From contig HG738139.1 of assembly GCA_000499405.2 (NCBI GenBank), positions 5,666,616-5,730,615 of the forward strand: a DNA stretch of 64,000 nucleotides, written 5' to 3'. Made by a program: the position numbers and the translations under genes. Source of the DNA: Onchocerca volvulus (lineage: Eukaryota > Nematoda > Chromadorea > Rhabditida > Onchocercidae). This document shows positions 50,701-63,960 of this stretch, one piece after another. Each line of letters begins with the position of its first letter. The first letter of the stretch is position 1. The notes below the pieces were generated by a model that saw only the letters and a program-made list of their open reading frames with translations, was not told where the DNA came from and searched no databases.

Positions 50701-53700
50701 AAAAAACTGCAATAAAAAGGAGAGATTTTTGCAGATTAGAAGAGGAATAGTAAATTTTTGCAAGATTGAAATATAATAGAATAGACTGATTAATGGGACA
50801 TTGAAATTAAAAAAAAAAAAAGAATTGTTAGAGCCTATGCGATGAATATCCATTCAATTTATCATAGAATAAAAAGCCATTATCAATGTCTATTTGCATA
50901 TCAATTCTCATGTTATTGCAGCTTGGCTTCATGGCGAACATTAATTTTCGGAAATTCTTTTTTCGTTTAAATCAAAGCCAACATTTTCGGTTCAAACCAA
51001 TTCCTGATTTTTCATTAGTAAGCCTGAATTTTGGATTAAAAAATTAATAACTCAACTTGATGAGATCGTTGCGATTTTAATAGAATCTCACTAATGCTGC
51101 TTACTAATACTGTTGAAAGACTTGCATCTCTAAGATGTACACATAAATCAGTAAGGTGAGCGCTTGTTTTTTTTTCGTAGATTCTGATATTCAGTGCTTG
51201 TCAGCGAAGCATGTATTAATTGTAAATTGATCGATTTAAACATTGAGTCCAATTATTGAAGGAGATGAATCCCTTCCGAAATTTATTAATTTCAAAATTA
51301 TAGTTTTTTGGAAAGGTTAAGAAAAAATGTGAATTCATTGGAATCAAATGGCTTTATATTGATGAATTTGTACGGATGATATTGATGATGTGAAAATTAC
51401 ATCAACACTTTTATTATAGAAGAAGTGCTATCTCATTAATTTATATCTATAAGATTTCATTAAAATGAATTAAGGTGGCGAAAATTTTGTTTGGATTTCC
51501 TAAAGACGAATGCTTTTCTTCTAATGGAATAACAATTAGAAGAAGATAGCAAAAATTCGATTTGGAAAGAGTATGGTTAGATCAAGTGATCTTTATTGTA
51601 ATTAGGTTGGCTGCAACCAGTAGTTTAAATCCTTCGAAAATCAATATTATCTTCATTTCTGAGGACATTTTCTTGATCTTAGATATGCTTTAAAACCACC
51701 ATTATAATCTGATTCTGCAGAAAAGAGCAGAATTCATCTTCCAAAATTAAAATATCAGAAGGAATTAGGATGCAGTCTGCACACTGATGATTTTATTGCA
51801 TTTTCCTTCATTTCGAATTGATGGATTATGAAAATTTTGTGAACTTTGAACTTTGTGCAGAAACGAAAAGATTTCTCTGAACAAAAGAATTAGCCGTATA
51901 ATAGAAAGGGACAAAAAGTGATACATTAATAATTGCCGACTTTTACATTCTGATGTGGTGGATAGAAATATCACTGATTACATTCAGTCCCATGTAGCTT
52001 GCAGATTCCTTATCAGGAAATTCAGAGAATCGCGTTCATCTAAAGGTGATTGAAAAGATCATGTGCTTTATAGCTGATAAAGAAAGAACTGCATTATTAT
52101 GTTTTTATCAATGCTTCCAGCTAAAAGATAAAATTTCTTATCAACACTTTCAGCTAAAGAATAACAATAATCTATTGGAGAAGAGAGATTGCAAACAAAA
52201 CTTTGGTCTGAAACATTTGGTGATAAGGACAAACATTGCATGATAGGTGAAACACAACGTCACAACATGCATGCCAATGTTTATAGCTAATTTTTTAAAT
52301 AGTTGAAAATTGCAGTTTGATATCAATCAATGTTAACACTATAAAAGGATTAAAATTATTATGAAACCAGGATATTACGAAATATTATCAAGAAGTTCCA
52401 TCCTTTTTAGCATTGCAAGCGTACTTCTTCTTTTTTCAAATTATTAGTTGAGGCCAAATGAACAGCAAAAGAGTATGGTAAAATTGCTACAGTATATTCT
52501 GCTGCAAAATTGCTGAGATAAGCATTTCAAAATGATAACTTCAAGCGATCGATCAATCAATCAATCAATCAATAAATCTATCATTGAATTTTTCTCACAT
52601 TGAATTCTCTTGATGTATTGTAAATAAAGCAATTTTGCCATAATCAACAAATTCAAAATAAAAATTCCGAAACTTGACAAAAATATGAAATATATTATTA
52701 TTGATCAACTATATGGATAAAATCACTATTCGCCATGCAGTCATTTAGTAATATTAATCGTAAATGGTATTTAAAGAGTAAAGATTTAATAGATGATAAT
52801 GAAGAAGGATTGAACTTATCAAGCTCGTTGCTCAACATTTGACTGAAACGATCACAAATGCTTATGATAAATGAAGAAAACAATCTAAATATGTTTGAAA
52901 GATGTCATAGCGACTATCACCAAATTTTCTTTTTTTTTTTTTTCAATGAAACACTTGGCAACTCGGAAAAAAAATTATATTTAAATAATTTAATAATTCT
53001 CAGCTTTATTAGGCAAAAAATTCTTGAACCGATTAAGCTAACACTGTATTTTTTAAAAACTTCAATAAGCAGGATCAGATATTCATGTTTTTGCATTTTT
53101 CAACTTGATTTGTAATAAACTTAAATATCAGGTAAATTCCAAACAATAATCTTACAAAGGTGGCGAGGGGAGAAAAAGTTTGCATCATGGATATATTGAT
53201 TTCTTTTACCAAACGGACATGTGTAAAAGACGATGCCACTTTCTTTTTTTTCTGAAATCATTTAGCTTTCTTCATATTTTATGCAAGTTACTATGCATAT
53301 CATATAGATTTTTTGTATTTGCATCTGCATTTATGAGTGTGTGCATGCGTTCTTGATCTAAAAAAAAACTTTAACCATTAATTGCTAATTAGGTTGATTA
53401 TTTCGGCATCCTATTTAGTTCTTTTCTTGTACTATGGAAAAAATTCTACCGGAATGTTACTAATAAAAGATCAGAGTTGAATCGAACTAAGTTGAGGTCA
53501 TCGGACGTAAGGTCAACTATTCATTGATTATGATGAATGCTTAAACTGAGAGTAAATTAACTAATAAGTTAAGAAATTCGATTCGATATATGAAATTAAT
53601 ATTGAATTGAAATTCAAATTCACAGCATATGATGGCAAATTCTCACACTCTCTTCTCATCTATTCATTGACTTTCTGGAAAGAGTTGCATGAATTGGACA

Positions 53701-55132
53701 AAAGAGAAAAATCGAATACCTACTTAGTTTAGTCCTAATCATCTTACATCTTTCTCTTCCGACTTATCTTCCTTATTTTCTCTTTTCAACCTCTTTTTCC
53801 TATTTATTTTCTCCTTCTCCGTTTCTATTCTCCAAATTTTGCTCTTAACAGTTTCTGAATAAATTTTTGATGTGATGAAATTTTACTTACAAAGGTGGAA
53901 ATTAGTAAAGCAACGATTTCTTTTCTTTTTTTTTTTTTTTCAACAGATTTATAATATTTTTTCGGATTTTCAAAAATCAAATTCCAGTGAAATTTGAATA
54001 GAATTTAAGACAATCAAAGAATCTTTAAATTCCGTCTTCTTTTAATTCCAGCACATTTTGAGGTATTCCTCCTCTATAGAACTTTGAGTACCTGAAACTT
54101 CTATCTGGAAATTGAACCAATTCACAATAAAATTTTTAGTAATGACAATCAGTATAATGACAAATAGGGAGGAGCAATAGTATTAATGTAAAGGGAAGTT
54201 AATAATGAGTACTGTCTTATTGATTAAGTTGGATTTACTTTAAGTCGAAATGCTAAGCTTCCAAGATTCTATCCAAAATTTTAAATTAGTCAATGGAATT
54301 AATAGTAAAGCTATTCCTTTTATCATATTTTCTTCTTTCCTTCTCATATCCATTTCCATCTCTCTTCTTGTTATCTAGTACTTCATTAATTTTACTCATT
54401 GGTTAGAATCTGAACAAATAAGTTTTTAGTGCCAATTTAACAATTCATTAAAATGATAATTAATATTAACAATATTGGCCATATTAACTATTATTGTTAA
54501 TGACAATGATAATTAAGATGATCGAAACTATAAAAAATCATAATTAACAGTAAACTGAAAATAATCAATTTGCACAAAAAAATTTTAAACAACTTCGCAA
54601 AAATGAAGGATTTTGGTTAGGGATGTCTCTGTTCAAGCAGTGATGATATTGTGACCAATGCAGATGTCAATACAAATGTATGATTAATAAAGCAGTGGAG
54701 ACAAAAAATGAATCATCAGAAAATTGATCGAATCAGAGAATGGATCATTTATTACGTACCACCTGATCCGAGCACGCTTACCCACAAATGTATTGCGTTA
54801 GATGCATGTTACATCAACTATACTATATTACTATACTGATGTTTTTAGAATTCCTAATTTGACAAAATCTCATATATATAATTGATGTTGTCACAATACA
54901 AATGCGTGCTATTTTGACAAATCATTAAACCAAAAATAAAAAATTCATTTGTTGTTGGCGATGTTAGGAGCAATAATTAAAATAAAATGTATCATTTGTT
55001 AGCATAATTATAAAGTACTTTACTTACTTCGCAGTAATCCAGAATGTTCATTTCTATATAGTATAGAGAGATTGTAAACATGATATGGACAATAAATATG
55101 ATGACATCAGCTTCAATCAAAAAATCTATTTG

Positions 55133-55166
<34 letters not shown>

Positions 55167-55771
55167 ATTAGTTGAATCGCAAAAGCAATCTCTTCGTTCT
55201 ATTTTTTTTTTCCTATTTCACAAAGAACCTGAATTTAAACAAAAAAATTTCCTTCATTTAAAGCAAAAAGAATATAGCGCAGAATATTTTAAACTATTGA
55301 GCTGACTCTTGATGACCGTCAGAATGGAATCATAAATTAATTCGTCACAGCTGTAAAATTACAAAAAAAAAAATAAAAAAAAAAATTTTATAAAACATTT
55401 ATCATAAGTGTAAAGCCTCAACTTATTTATACCAATAGGTCTGAATTCTGGAAATCTGAAGTAACAAGCATGACTGCAAATTTTCTAAACTGCGTCTAAC
55501 CTAATTTGAAATAGGCACAAAGTCATACATAAAAATAAACATTTCCAGACAAATTCGGATTTGAAGAAACCGAAATTATTTGCTAAAAAAAAAACAACAA
55601 TTCATTTTTGGCTACATTAGTATCAGGATGAGAAAAAAATCTCATGAAGACCGACGCTAATTAACCTTACAGAAATCTTCAAAATGAATAATAACAATAA
55701 TTTCTTTTCATACAAATATCAATAGAACATTGCATATCTTAGAAAAAAGAAATAATTCAAAATTTTTCTAA
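47730..55771. other. Eight-kilobase gene-poor region
   Basis: No exon chain, RNA gene or mobile-element frame is recognised. It contains short direct repeats (TTTAATTCTTAGGAAA at about 48466-48505; a 38-bp imperfect unit at about 52100-52155), an AATC microsatellite (about 52551-52571), a T run at about 50299-50320 and an A run at about 55138-55163. It lies upstream of the globin gene and downstream of PSME3, so it may hold globin promoter or enhancer sequence, which cannot be read directly. Confidence 0.55.
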
Positions 55772-58137
55772 TTAATACATATGCTCCGTATTATTACTTC
55801 GTGGCGTTTTGATTTTCTCGAGATTCTTCGTAATCATATCATGCAGAGTAGCAAAGTGATTGCGCATTTCGGTTAGCACAAGACGAATATTAATAAATTG
55901 CTTCTCATCCATATCCAGAATCGCTCGACGATAATCTTCCTGAATAGAATTTTGTGGATTTCTTTCCGAAAAAACATAAAAAAATAACTGCAGCTTTTTT
56001 TTTCATTCTTGATAGCTGATATATTCAAATTATACAAGGCATACTTAATCACTGCAAAGCAAAATTTTGAAATTTCAGGTACAACTTACAACATGCGGAT
56101 ATTTCGCTACTTTAGTTACCAAACGAGCACGACTAACGAAATATCGAGACATCTGATCAAGAAATGATGCTGCCTCACCTTCTACTGTACGCACCTGAAA
56201 ATTTTGAATTTCAATTATATTCAAGTTTTTTGTGTATGCTGACGGATTTTACCTCTTAAAATTTAACAATATAATTCAAAATTTATCCTATAGTGTCGTG
56301 AATGATAGTAAGATAAAAATACACTTGGATTGCAAAAATTAAGAGTTCAATAAAGAGAACCTCACTCAGAGCTTCTTCCTGTATGGAAACTCCAAAATTG
56401 TTACCATCTTCAATTCGTGGAATCAAGAACAAGATCCACATTTTTACCTGAAAAATGTCAATTTATTTTTAGTTTGTAATAAATTTTCAGGTTATTATAA
56501 TGCTTAACTATAGAATGGCAAAAGATGAAACTGCTGGAAATATGAAACTTTTTTTTTTCCCCGTCACAAATATAAGTTTAAGGCAAACCTTATTGACTGC
56601 TTCAACTGAATCACGAAGTAAAGGCCGTGTGATATCGGTGAGACTAGCAAGTTTTTCGTTACATTTAACGGTTCCATTTATAAAACCATAAACCGAAGTG
56701 CCTGAAAAGAATATTCTCTTATTAATTACATATAATTAATAATACAGCATGCAATGTTCGTTTGATTTGGCTAATCCATCCAATATTGATTTTAAAAATC
56801 GCTGATTTTTAAAAACAGGTTAAGTTAAAGGAATGGAACGCCTTGTCGACAAGCATTACTAGCTTCATCCGAAGATCATAAACTACCAAGTCAAGTGTGC
56901 AATATATTGAGATTAATGCTTCTGAATAACTGTATTAAATGACCGAACATCCTAGTCTACTATTGTGATTTTAATAATGCTACCAAACGAAATCTACGAA
57001 AGACTCAATTCACTATATTCGCCACTTGCTTGTGTGAAAAATCGTGACTGCATTTATGCATATACGAAATACAGATAAAAGGTAACCATGAAGTGGTTGG
57101 ATATTCGCATGATCAATTTTTCGCTTCTTTTTAAGAACCCCATCATCATTTTCATGCTCAGTTGAGTTTCTGTCATTCTGCAAAATATATTTTTTGACGA
57201 TCTAAATTAAAATCCAGAAAAAAATTTTCAACAATATACAGTAACAACAATGAGTTCAAATTCAGGGATTACCGCATATTCAATTAATTGTTCTGCATAT
57301 GGAATCCCTAAATCAATATTTGGTAAGAGTTCTGGCAGTCGCTCATAGGAGAACTGTTCACCCTGAAAAAATAATAAATAGGCAAAATAAATAAGTTAAA
57401 ATAAGATGGTAATAGATATTATCAATAAATATTTTCAGATAATGACATATAAAGGGTGAAAAAATCATCCACTCAGCAAATAAAACAAAGTGTATAAAGA
57501 ATGTTTGCTCGGCGATTGTGAAAAATAACTGGTAGACAAGCATGCCTTCATGAAAAACTATTCCAAATTTTATGAATTTCTTATAATGCCAAACTGATTC
57601 AGATTCAATGACAAATAACAAATATATAACAAAAATAAACTAACCTCAAGTAAGTTATTGAATTCGAGTACCTTTCTCGGAAATTCTTCTAAAACAATTT
57701 TTTCCGCTTGTTTCATTAAATTTGTTTTGTATGCATCGAGCTGAAACCAATTTAAGGATAACATTCCTTTCTTTTTTTTTTTCGAAAGATCATAGAGATT
57801 TGAAATATTCACTTCACCTTTCCCCTTACTATTCCCATTTCCATTACCAAGAAATGTATAATTTTTTGAATATACTCCATAAATTCACCTAAAGATAAAA
57901 TTCGATATGACTATTGTCATCCAGCAACATTTCAACTACATTTGAATTGATAGATCACACTGTCAATGAGACCACTAATTGTTTGGTGATTGCACTTTTA
58001 AACCTGATATTTTTATCTAAAATTTCTCCTTCGCTTTATGTACTTTGCAATAATTTACTATTTACCAATTAAATGCTAATATTTAAACTTACACCACATA
58101 CAGCTGCACTCTTCTGCTTTTTTTCAGATAACATCAT
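55772..58137 (-). CDS. psme-3: Proteasome activator complex subunit 3 (PA28-gamma / REG-gamma)
   Basis: Subunit of the heptameric 11S cap that binds the 20S proteasome and promotes ATP- and ubiquitin-independent degradation, mainly nuclear. Eight exons join in frame (minus): 58093-58137, 57645-57740, 57273-57362, 57087-57177, 56589-56701, 56361-56447, 56090-56194, 55772-55939. They give 264 residues (human 254). Helix 1 holds AEKIVLEEFPRKVLEFNNLL. The insert (exon 4) is acidic then basic with KKKRK, the nuclear signal position. The activation-loop region reads FLIPRIEDGNNFGVSIQEE, nearly identical to human. EGEAASFLDQMSRYFVSRAR, KYPHVEDYRR and the C-terminus PRSNNTEHMY follow; the terminal Tyr is the residue that docks in the 20S pocket. 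The first exon (MMLSEKKQKS) is chosen on phase and a GTAAGT donor, and is less certain. Upstream TTCAGTTTTTAG at 58141-58152 could accept a spliced leader. Confidence 0.95.
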
Positions 58138-59104
58138 GCAGCATACGGCCTAAAAACTGAACAAAATTAAGGGAATTTCTAAATGCAACAGAACGAAACG
58201 GAATTATCGCACAAAGTGAAGATAAAGAATGATAAAAAATTGGAATTCTTTCCAAATGTGTTCATGTCCTACAATTTTCGTTTACGAATAACAGATTTTT
58301 TCAAATCGTCAGCTCAAAAATAACCTTAAAATTATAATTGATGGAAATATATCGATATTTTTTTTACTGTGATCAGCAAATAAGGATATTTCGCCTTTTT
58401 CCTTCCGAATCTTATATTATTTATAATTATTTCATTTGTATTGTTGCATCAAAACAGTACATAATCGACTAATTTCTTAAGGAAAGAGAAAATAAAATTC
58501 AGTTCTCTAGTGGGTTTCTTCAATTCGTTAAAAATCGAAGACATAAGACATACATATACATGCACACATATACACACATGCATACGGCAAAATTAAAAAA
58601 TAAAAAAAAAAAAGGAAAACAGAATATTTGATCTGCTAACCAAGAGGCATAAATAAATAAACAAATCAACAAAGGATTTCAGAATATTTATTAAAATTCT
58701 TCATTTCATATCATAATATCAAATTATGTATGTACCCACTTTATTTTCTTAATTGTAAGCTGAAATGAAATATTATCTAGGAATGTCCCAATGAAAGATT
58801 ATATGCTCTGAATTCAGTAAATATATAGAGATGCATATGGCGATGAATCCACAATGGTCAAAATGAAACAAATCACAATAAGAGTGGGTATACATTTAAA
58901 ATAAGATTAATCATCAAGACAGCTTCATCCTCATATAACATTATATTACTCTAACTTGTCTTTCCATAGCGTTTTGTCATCATGTCTTTTCCTGATATAT
59001 ACATATATATATATATATAAAGAAAGGAAAGATATATCTTTCCTTTCTTTGAAGCTAACGAAAAAAAAAAATACATTGAATACAGCAGATTATCATGAGA
59101 AAAA
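58138..59104. other. Spacer between MITD1 and PSME3
   Basis: About 970 bases between two genes on the same strand. It contains TA-rich repeats (about 58997-59018) next to a perfect 32-bp palindrome (59019-59050). No promoter element can be identified. No exon is seen. Confidence 0.6.
59019..59050. repeat. Perfect 32-bp palindrome beside a TA repeat
   Basis: AAAGAAAGGAAAGATA is followed directly by its exact reverse complement, so the two 16-base arms have no spacer. It lies just past the MITD1 stop codon (59105) on the transcribed side and abuts a TATATA tract. Confidence 0.9.
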
Positions 59105-60630
59105 CTACTGAGATTGTTTGAATTTGAAAATATCGATGCTTGTTTCGAAACATTTCCTCAAGTTCAAATCACACGAACCAATTTCACAGTATCCTATACT
59201 TTGAAAATAATTTAATCCACGTCCAATTTTTACCATCCAACCATTGTTGAACCTAAAAAAATAGAATAATAAAAGAAGTAGGAACACATCCAGAGCATGA
59301 GAATAGACTTTTAAATAAAACCAGCCTGATTTCTCGATCATGGAAATTCTCGTCGTAACAAACATCCAGTTCTATATTACGGCATGCTAAACTACCTTTC
59401 AACTGTTGCAGTAAACTTTCTGCTTTGGCACTGTAATGCGTCCATAGACGTATCGTTTTTAGATTTGGTGCATAAAGGACGAATAATTCACAAAATCGTA
59501 CGAAATTCAAAACCTAAAATAAATGCGTAACTTTTTAAAATCAATATGCTTATATTCTTTAATTGATAATGAAACCAATCTAAAACTGATTTCTATTTCC
59601 AATCCTCACTCTCTTTCTTTTTCATTTAAGTTTCTTTCAACGTACTTGATATGGTTGCATAATGTAAGCATCTCGAACATTAATTTCTGTTAAAACATTG
59701 TCTGCGCATCGTCTGAAAATTCTTTCATATCCAAAACCAGTCTGAAGATCAACAAATTGCTTTCATGAAATTAAATAAAAAACTTCCGACATCCAAAAAA
59801 TTGCTATATAACTTTTTTTCTCGGACCTAAGCAAAAGAAACTACAGACTATAAATGATAAATAAAGTGTTATGTCAAAATTTTTCAGTATTCTAAATAGA
59901 ATATGAATAAGTAAATGTTGCATAATTATGAAAACTGTAAATTTTAAGACCATGCAATTCTAGAAATTTGAAATCAGAATTTTTCTGAAAATAAGAAAAA
60001 GCTTTTCTGACAATTTCATTGACAATCTGTAAATAACAACAGCAAAACTTCATGCTTAACCAATGCATTTAGAACAAAGTTAAGTTATACATCGTTATGC
60101 ATTATATGCATTTGCTGCACCGAGAGTATTTCTGGCTTCGTTTGTCCTTTTAATACCTCTGCTCTAGACAAATATTTTGAAATTTTTTCCCGTAAGACTT
60201 CTTTAGTACTTTCTATGGTGTCGTCACCTGAAACAAGGCTTTCTGTTAATTATTATTGATTTATAAATGAAACAAAGGAATTCCACTTCACGGACAAAAA
60301 CTAAAAACTAATGGTCTACAAAATCACTAAAATTTTCAAAAAACAAAATCTATTTGCGAACTACTTAAATTTTAATATTCCATGCTAGTCATTCTGTACA
60401 TAAAATTAAGAAATTACTATTGCCTTCCTTCCAGAAACCAAATAAAAAAAAAAAACTTTTGAATCACTCGGCTTGTTAACGAAAGAGAAAATTAACTCAC
60501 ATGACATAGCACTGAGCAACAAAGTGATACCCTCTGTATAATTTTCCACCGCTTCATGTTTCTTATTGTCTCGATCAAGAGCAACTGCTTTTTGCAAGAT
60601 TGGCTTACTTTTATCAATGAAAGATTGCAT
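59105..60630 (-). CDS. mitd1: MIT domain-containing protein 1 (MITD1)
   Basis: Binds ESCRT-III tails through its MIT domain and acts at the midbody in abscission. Five exons join in frame (minus): 60501-60630, 60091-60227, 59646-59741, 59326-59513, 59105-59252. They give 232 residues (human 249). Residues about 9-75 are the MIT three-helix domain: ILQKAVALDRDNKKHEAVE and YTEGITLLL, then LREKISKYLSRAE. The C-terminal phospholipase-D-like membrane-binding domain follows: GFGYERIF, NVRDAYI, LNFVRFCEL, ENFHDREIRFNNGWMVKIGR, and the end CFETSIDIF. The junction inside HDREIR-FNNGW requires a GC donor (AG|GCTGGT at 59325); no GT donor keeps the frame. The start is the only in-frame ATG before the MIT domain. 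It lies just upstream of PSME3 on the same strand. Confidence 0.94.
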
Positions 60631-62280
60631 GACCAATCCAATCAACTTCCATTTGTTGCCCCTGCAAATATCTTTACACTAAGTGAAACTTTTTTTTAGT
60701 TATCACTGTGGAATTTAAAATAACAGACCGAAGAATTTACTTAAAACCTTAATCGCAAAAATATACAATATAAACATGTGATAAGCTAAAAGTTTATTAT
60801 GTTTAAATAAGCAATAAAACTTTGTGAAGGAAAGGCTCATAACACAGTAAATAAACTTCGTGTCATGAATTTTAGTAAGACGTGAAAATATTTGAGATTT
60901 GAACTACAAATTTCAATTTGAACAAAAAAGGTATGCAGAAATATATATATTTTTTTTTAATTCTTCCTTTCTAATTCAAAAACACGCCCGCTCGATTACT
61001 GACTGTTATTATTGCTATATTTTCTGCAGCATTGTTCCTCACAGTTCATAACGACTTTTCTCATTTGTTCAATTGTAATATCTTCTATATATTATTATCG
61101 AAGGCTCTGAATGCAACTATTATCAAACCATAATTTTATCTTATTTTGCAGATTCTGAAGTGCTCTGTCCTATTTCAGAAACAAATGTCTTACTCCAGAT
61201 ATTACTCTATTTGTTCCGTACTTTTTCTGGAAGAATTTCCTTTCTGTTTTATAGATTATACACTAGTGATAAATGACGATATTTTTTTTCAAAGAAATGG
61301 CAAGTAAAATGAAGAACACAATGTAATATTGTAATATTTCAATAATATTTAAATCAGCTTGCTCTTAACTAGTAATACTCCTGTTTTTACCCTGAAGTTC
61401 ATAATACTCGTCATTCACGTAACCTCATGTAGAGATGAATACAACTTCACGAATCCACGAATTTTCACATGAAAGCGAACACTAATATGAGGAATCCCAA
61501 TACTATGCCCTGAACTATCTGGGCTCTATTCAGCATGAGGACTACTTTTTACCTGGACAAAATAAATTCCAATTCAAGTCTCTTTAAATGACAAAAAAAA
61601 GTATTTCAGCCAGGACGCTTTGAAAACTGTAATCCTATGGACTGTTCCTTGTTTTGAATACTTGTGATTCTGATTAGCTGATGCAAATAACAGTGTGAAT
61701 ATCATCACTAGTCAGTGAGAACCACGACTTTCAAAAAAAAAGAACAGTTTGTAGAATTCTGATTAGCTGATGGAAATGATAATCTAGTGATGATATCACT
61801 AATCTGTTTTTTAGCAGACTTCAATCTTGAAAATATTAGTTCAAATTTGTTCTAAAAAAGAAGATTAATATCATATCAACTGCAGAATATTTCATTACTT
61901 TGAAATATTATTCAAATTCTCAGTCTTTAATTCCATAAAAATCTTCTAGCAGCGTCCTTTTCAAGTTCGTTTTCTTTTCTTCACCGTTCATTTTTTTTTA
62001 AATGTCTGTATTGCTTTTATCATTTTAACGATGAGTTTTATTTGTGCTAAAATGACAAGTAATATCATTTCATTTTTCCTCGAAATTTCAAACGAAATTC
62101 TATTTATTATTTACTGCGGATTGAAATACCTAACATCCATTTGCACTACTTTCATTCCATAAGCGACTGATCTCTAGTAGAACTTTCACCATGACAACGT
62201 TACGAGATTGTCGATATAATCATTTGAATTAATGCGATGAACAAACTTTATTATAGTATTTTGTTAATTTTCTTCTGTAG
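60631..62280. other. Divergent intergenic region
   Basis: This lies between the 5' end of MITD1 (-) and the partial plus-strand gene. A direct repeat beginning ATTCTGATTAGCTGATG occurs at 61667 and 61756. 5' exons of the right-hand gene may be here, but none was confirmed. Confidence 0.5.
61667..61808. repeat. Partial direct repeat, 89-bp spacing
   Basis: ATTCTGATTAGCTGATG is followed by similar sequence in both copies (61667 and 61756). Copy 2 contains the short inverted repeat TAGTGAT-GAT-ATCACTA. Confidence 0.55.
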
Positions 62281-63960
62281 GCCATGCACAAGTTTCCTGG
62301 ATTTTCCCAGCGATTGCATCCGTAGGTAAGTGCTAGAGGAAAATGTTTACCAGATAAATTCTCTGCATTTGACCTTTCAAAATCTATTGATTTTGCTTAA
62401 AAATGGATTCATTGTTGGAACGATTTTTTCAAATAATCTGATTTTTAATTATTAATTCTAATGAAGATGTATTGAATACTTAAATATTTACTTATTAACA
62501 CTTTAAAAATATTAAAATATATCAAATATTTGGAACTAATTCTGATTTTTTTTTTTTATTTACAGATTTCGAGGACTAGACGTAATCGGTGGTTATCCAA
62601 GTTTTTTCGGGGCAATTTATGTTTACGATGGTCCTGATAATCATGTTTCAAATCGTTTCAAACAAAATTTGAATCGATTTGTGCCACTTTCAACAGTTTC
62701 ACATTTTACTATTAAGTAAATTTTCAGAACCAAATTGTTGAATGGAGTATCCGATCTAACGAGCTGCTCTTAATTCAATCTCAAATTAAATATTGTGTTC
62801 CTATTTTTGGTTTAGACATAATTGTTTAATTTGCTTGTCCCATCTCTTTTTCAAACCAAGGATTCTTGTTTTGAAAAATCATTGATTGGAATTTTGACTC
62901 CAATTCTAAAGATATTTTTCTAGCAAATAAAGAGAAAAGATTTCTCAGCAAGAAAAGTAAAGAGGAATGAAGTGTTTTTTTTTTTTTTTTCAGAGATACT
63001 AACTGTTCGAATTTAATTTCCATCAATTCGGAATGTGAGATGATATGTCCAAGGTATGATCTTTCTTTTTTTATAATTATAAATAAAGCACTGATGAGTA
63101 TATATAAATCGCTGATATTACTAGCTGTTATTCCAGTCTCCGGATCTAGTGTGGTCTTTCTAATATTTTAAATTATCAACCAGATAGAAGGTCTATCTAT
63201 ATCTGTCTGTCTCATCTCTAAGTGAAGAAATTTCACATTGGAGTCGTTTATACGATCTATTTTCTTCTAGTCGCATTCCATTTTTTCCCACCTAATTCTA
63301 GTTATGTTTATGCTTTGATCATTTCTCGTATTTGCAGCATTTTGAGCATTGACAGATATATTTTATGAATATATAATATTACGAACTCTTCAGGCGATGT
63401 TATAGGTAATGCGAATATTCTACATTTCCACTCAATTACAGTATGGTCAATTCATACAACTATAGGATTATACAAGCTGACCATACTGTAGTTTTATAGA
63501 AACGAATTTCTGTAATGCATGTGATATATGTATTTCAGAAATGATCCAAATTGTACGATAGAGCAACAGACTGTAAGTCATTACTGTGCTTTTTTTTTTC
63601 GCATCGAAATTTCTGCGAAATCGGGGCAATTTGTTTGAAAAGGATACAGTCATTTATCAAATCCTGCGAATGTCCGTTCTCGGAAATTGGCATTCATTTA
63701 AATATTTAGTTTCAAAAATCTGGCAATTAAATCCACCGTCAAATCTTAATGCATTTTACTGTTCTTGTAATTGAAAATCAAAATATTCTGTTTAAGTAAT
63801 CCATAGTTTCTTTGTCTAATCACCTGATGTTTTATAGGACGAAGAGAGCAACTTGTTGAAGTCAGAAGCAGTATTCGAAAAGGATACAAATGATGGTTAT
63901 GTTTACGGTGACGAAATACGTACCAATGGCGAATTATCACTACTAAGACCGGGTAATTAG
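62281..63960 (+). CDS. Partial gene of unknown function, cysteine-containing protein
   Basis: Internal exons 62281-62325, 62566-62715, 62994-63053, 63539-63572 and 63838-63952 join in frame with good TTTCAG/TTTACAG acceptors and GTAAG/GTATG donors. The last exon either ends at TAG (63958-63960) or splices at CCGG|GTAATT (63953) and runs past the window. The peptide includes GGYPSFFGAIYVYDGPDNH, then a segment with several Cys (DTNCSN, SECEMICP, DPNCTIE) and an acidic tail. Spaced Cys and NxS/T sites suggest an extracellular protein, but no domain is recognised. No start codon was seen: the ATG at 62284 is out of frame. Confidence 0.6.
63437..63490. repeat. Intronic inverted repeat (13-bp perfect stem)
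   Basis: TACAGTATGGTCA (63437-63449) and TGACCATACTGTA (63478-63490) pair perfectly, with a 28-base loop. It lies in the fourth intron of the partial right-hand gene. Confidence 0.75.

Noticed and set aside
52046..52243. Plus-strand 65-codon frame in the gene-poor region
   Set aside because: It arises partly from an imperfect 38-bp direct repeat and has no gene context.
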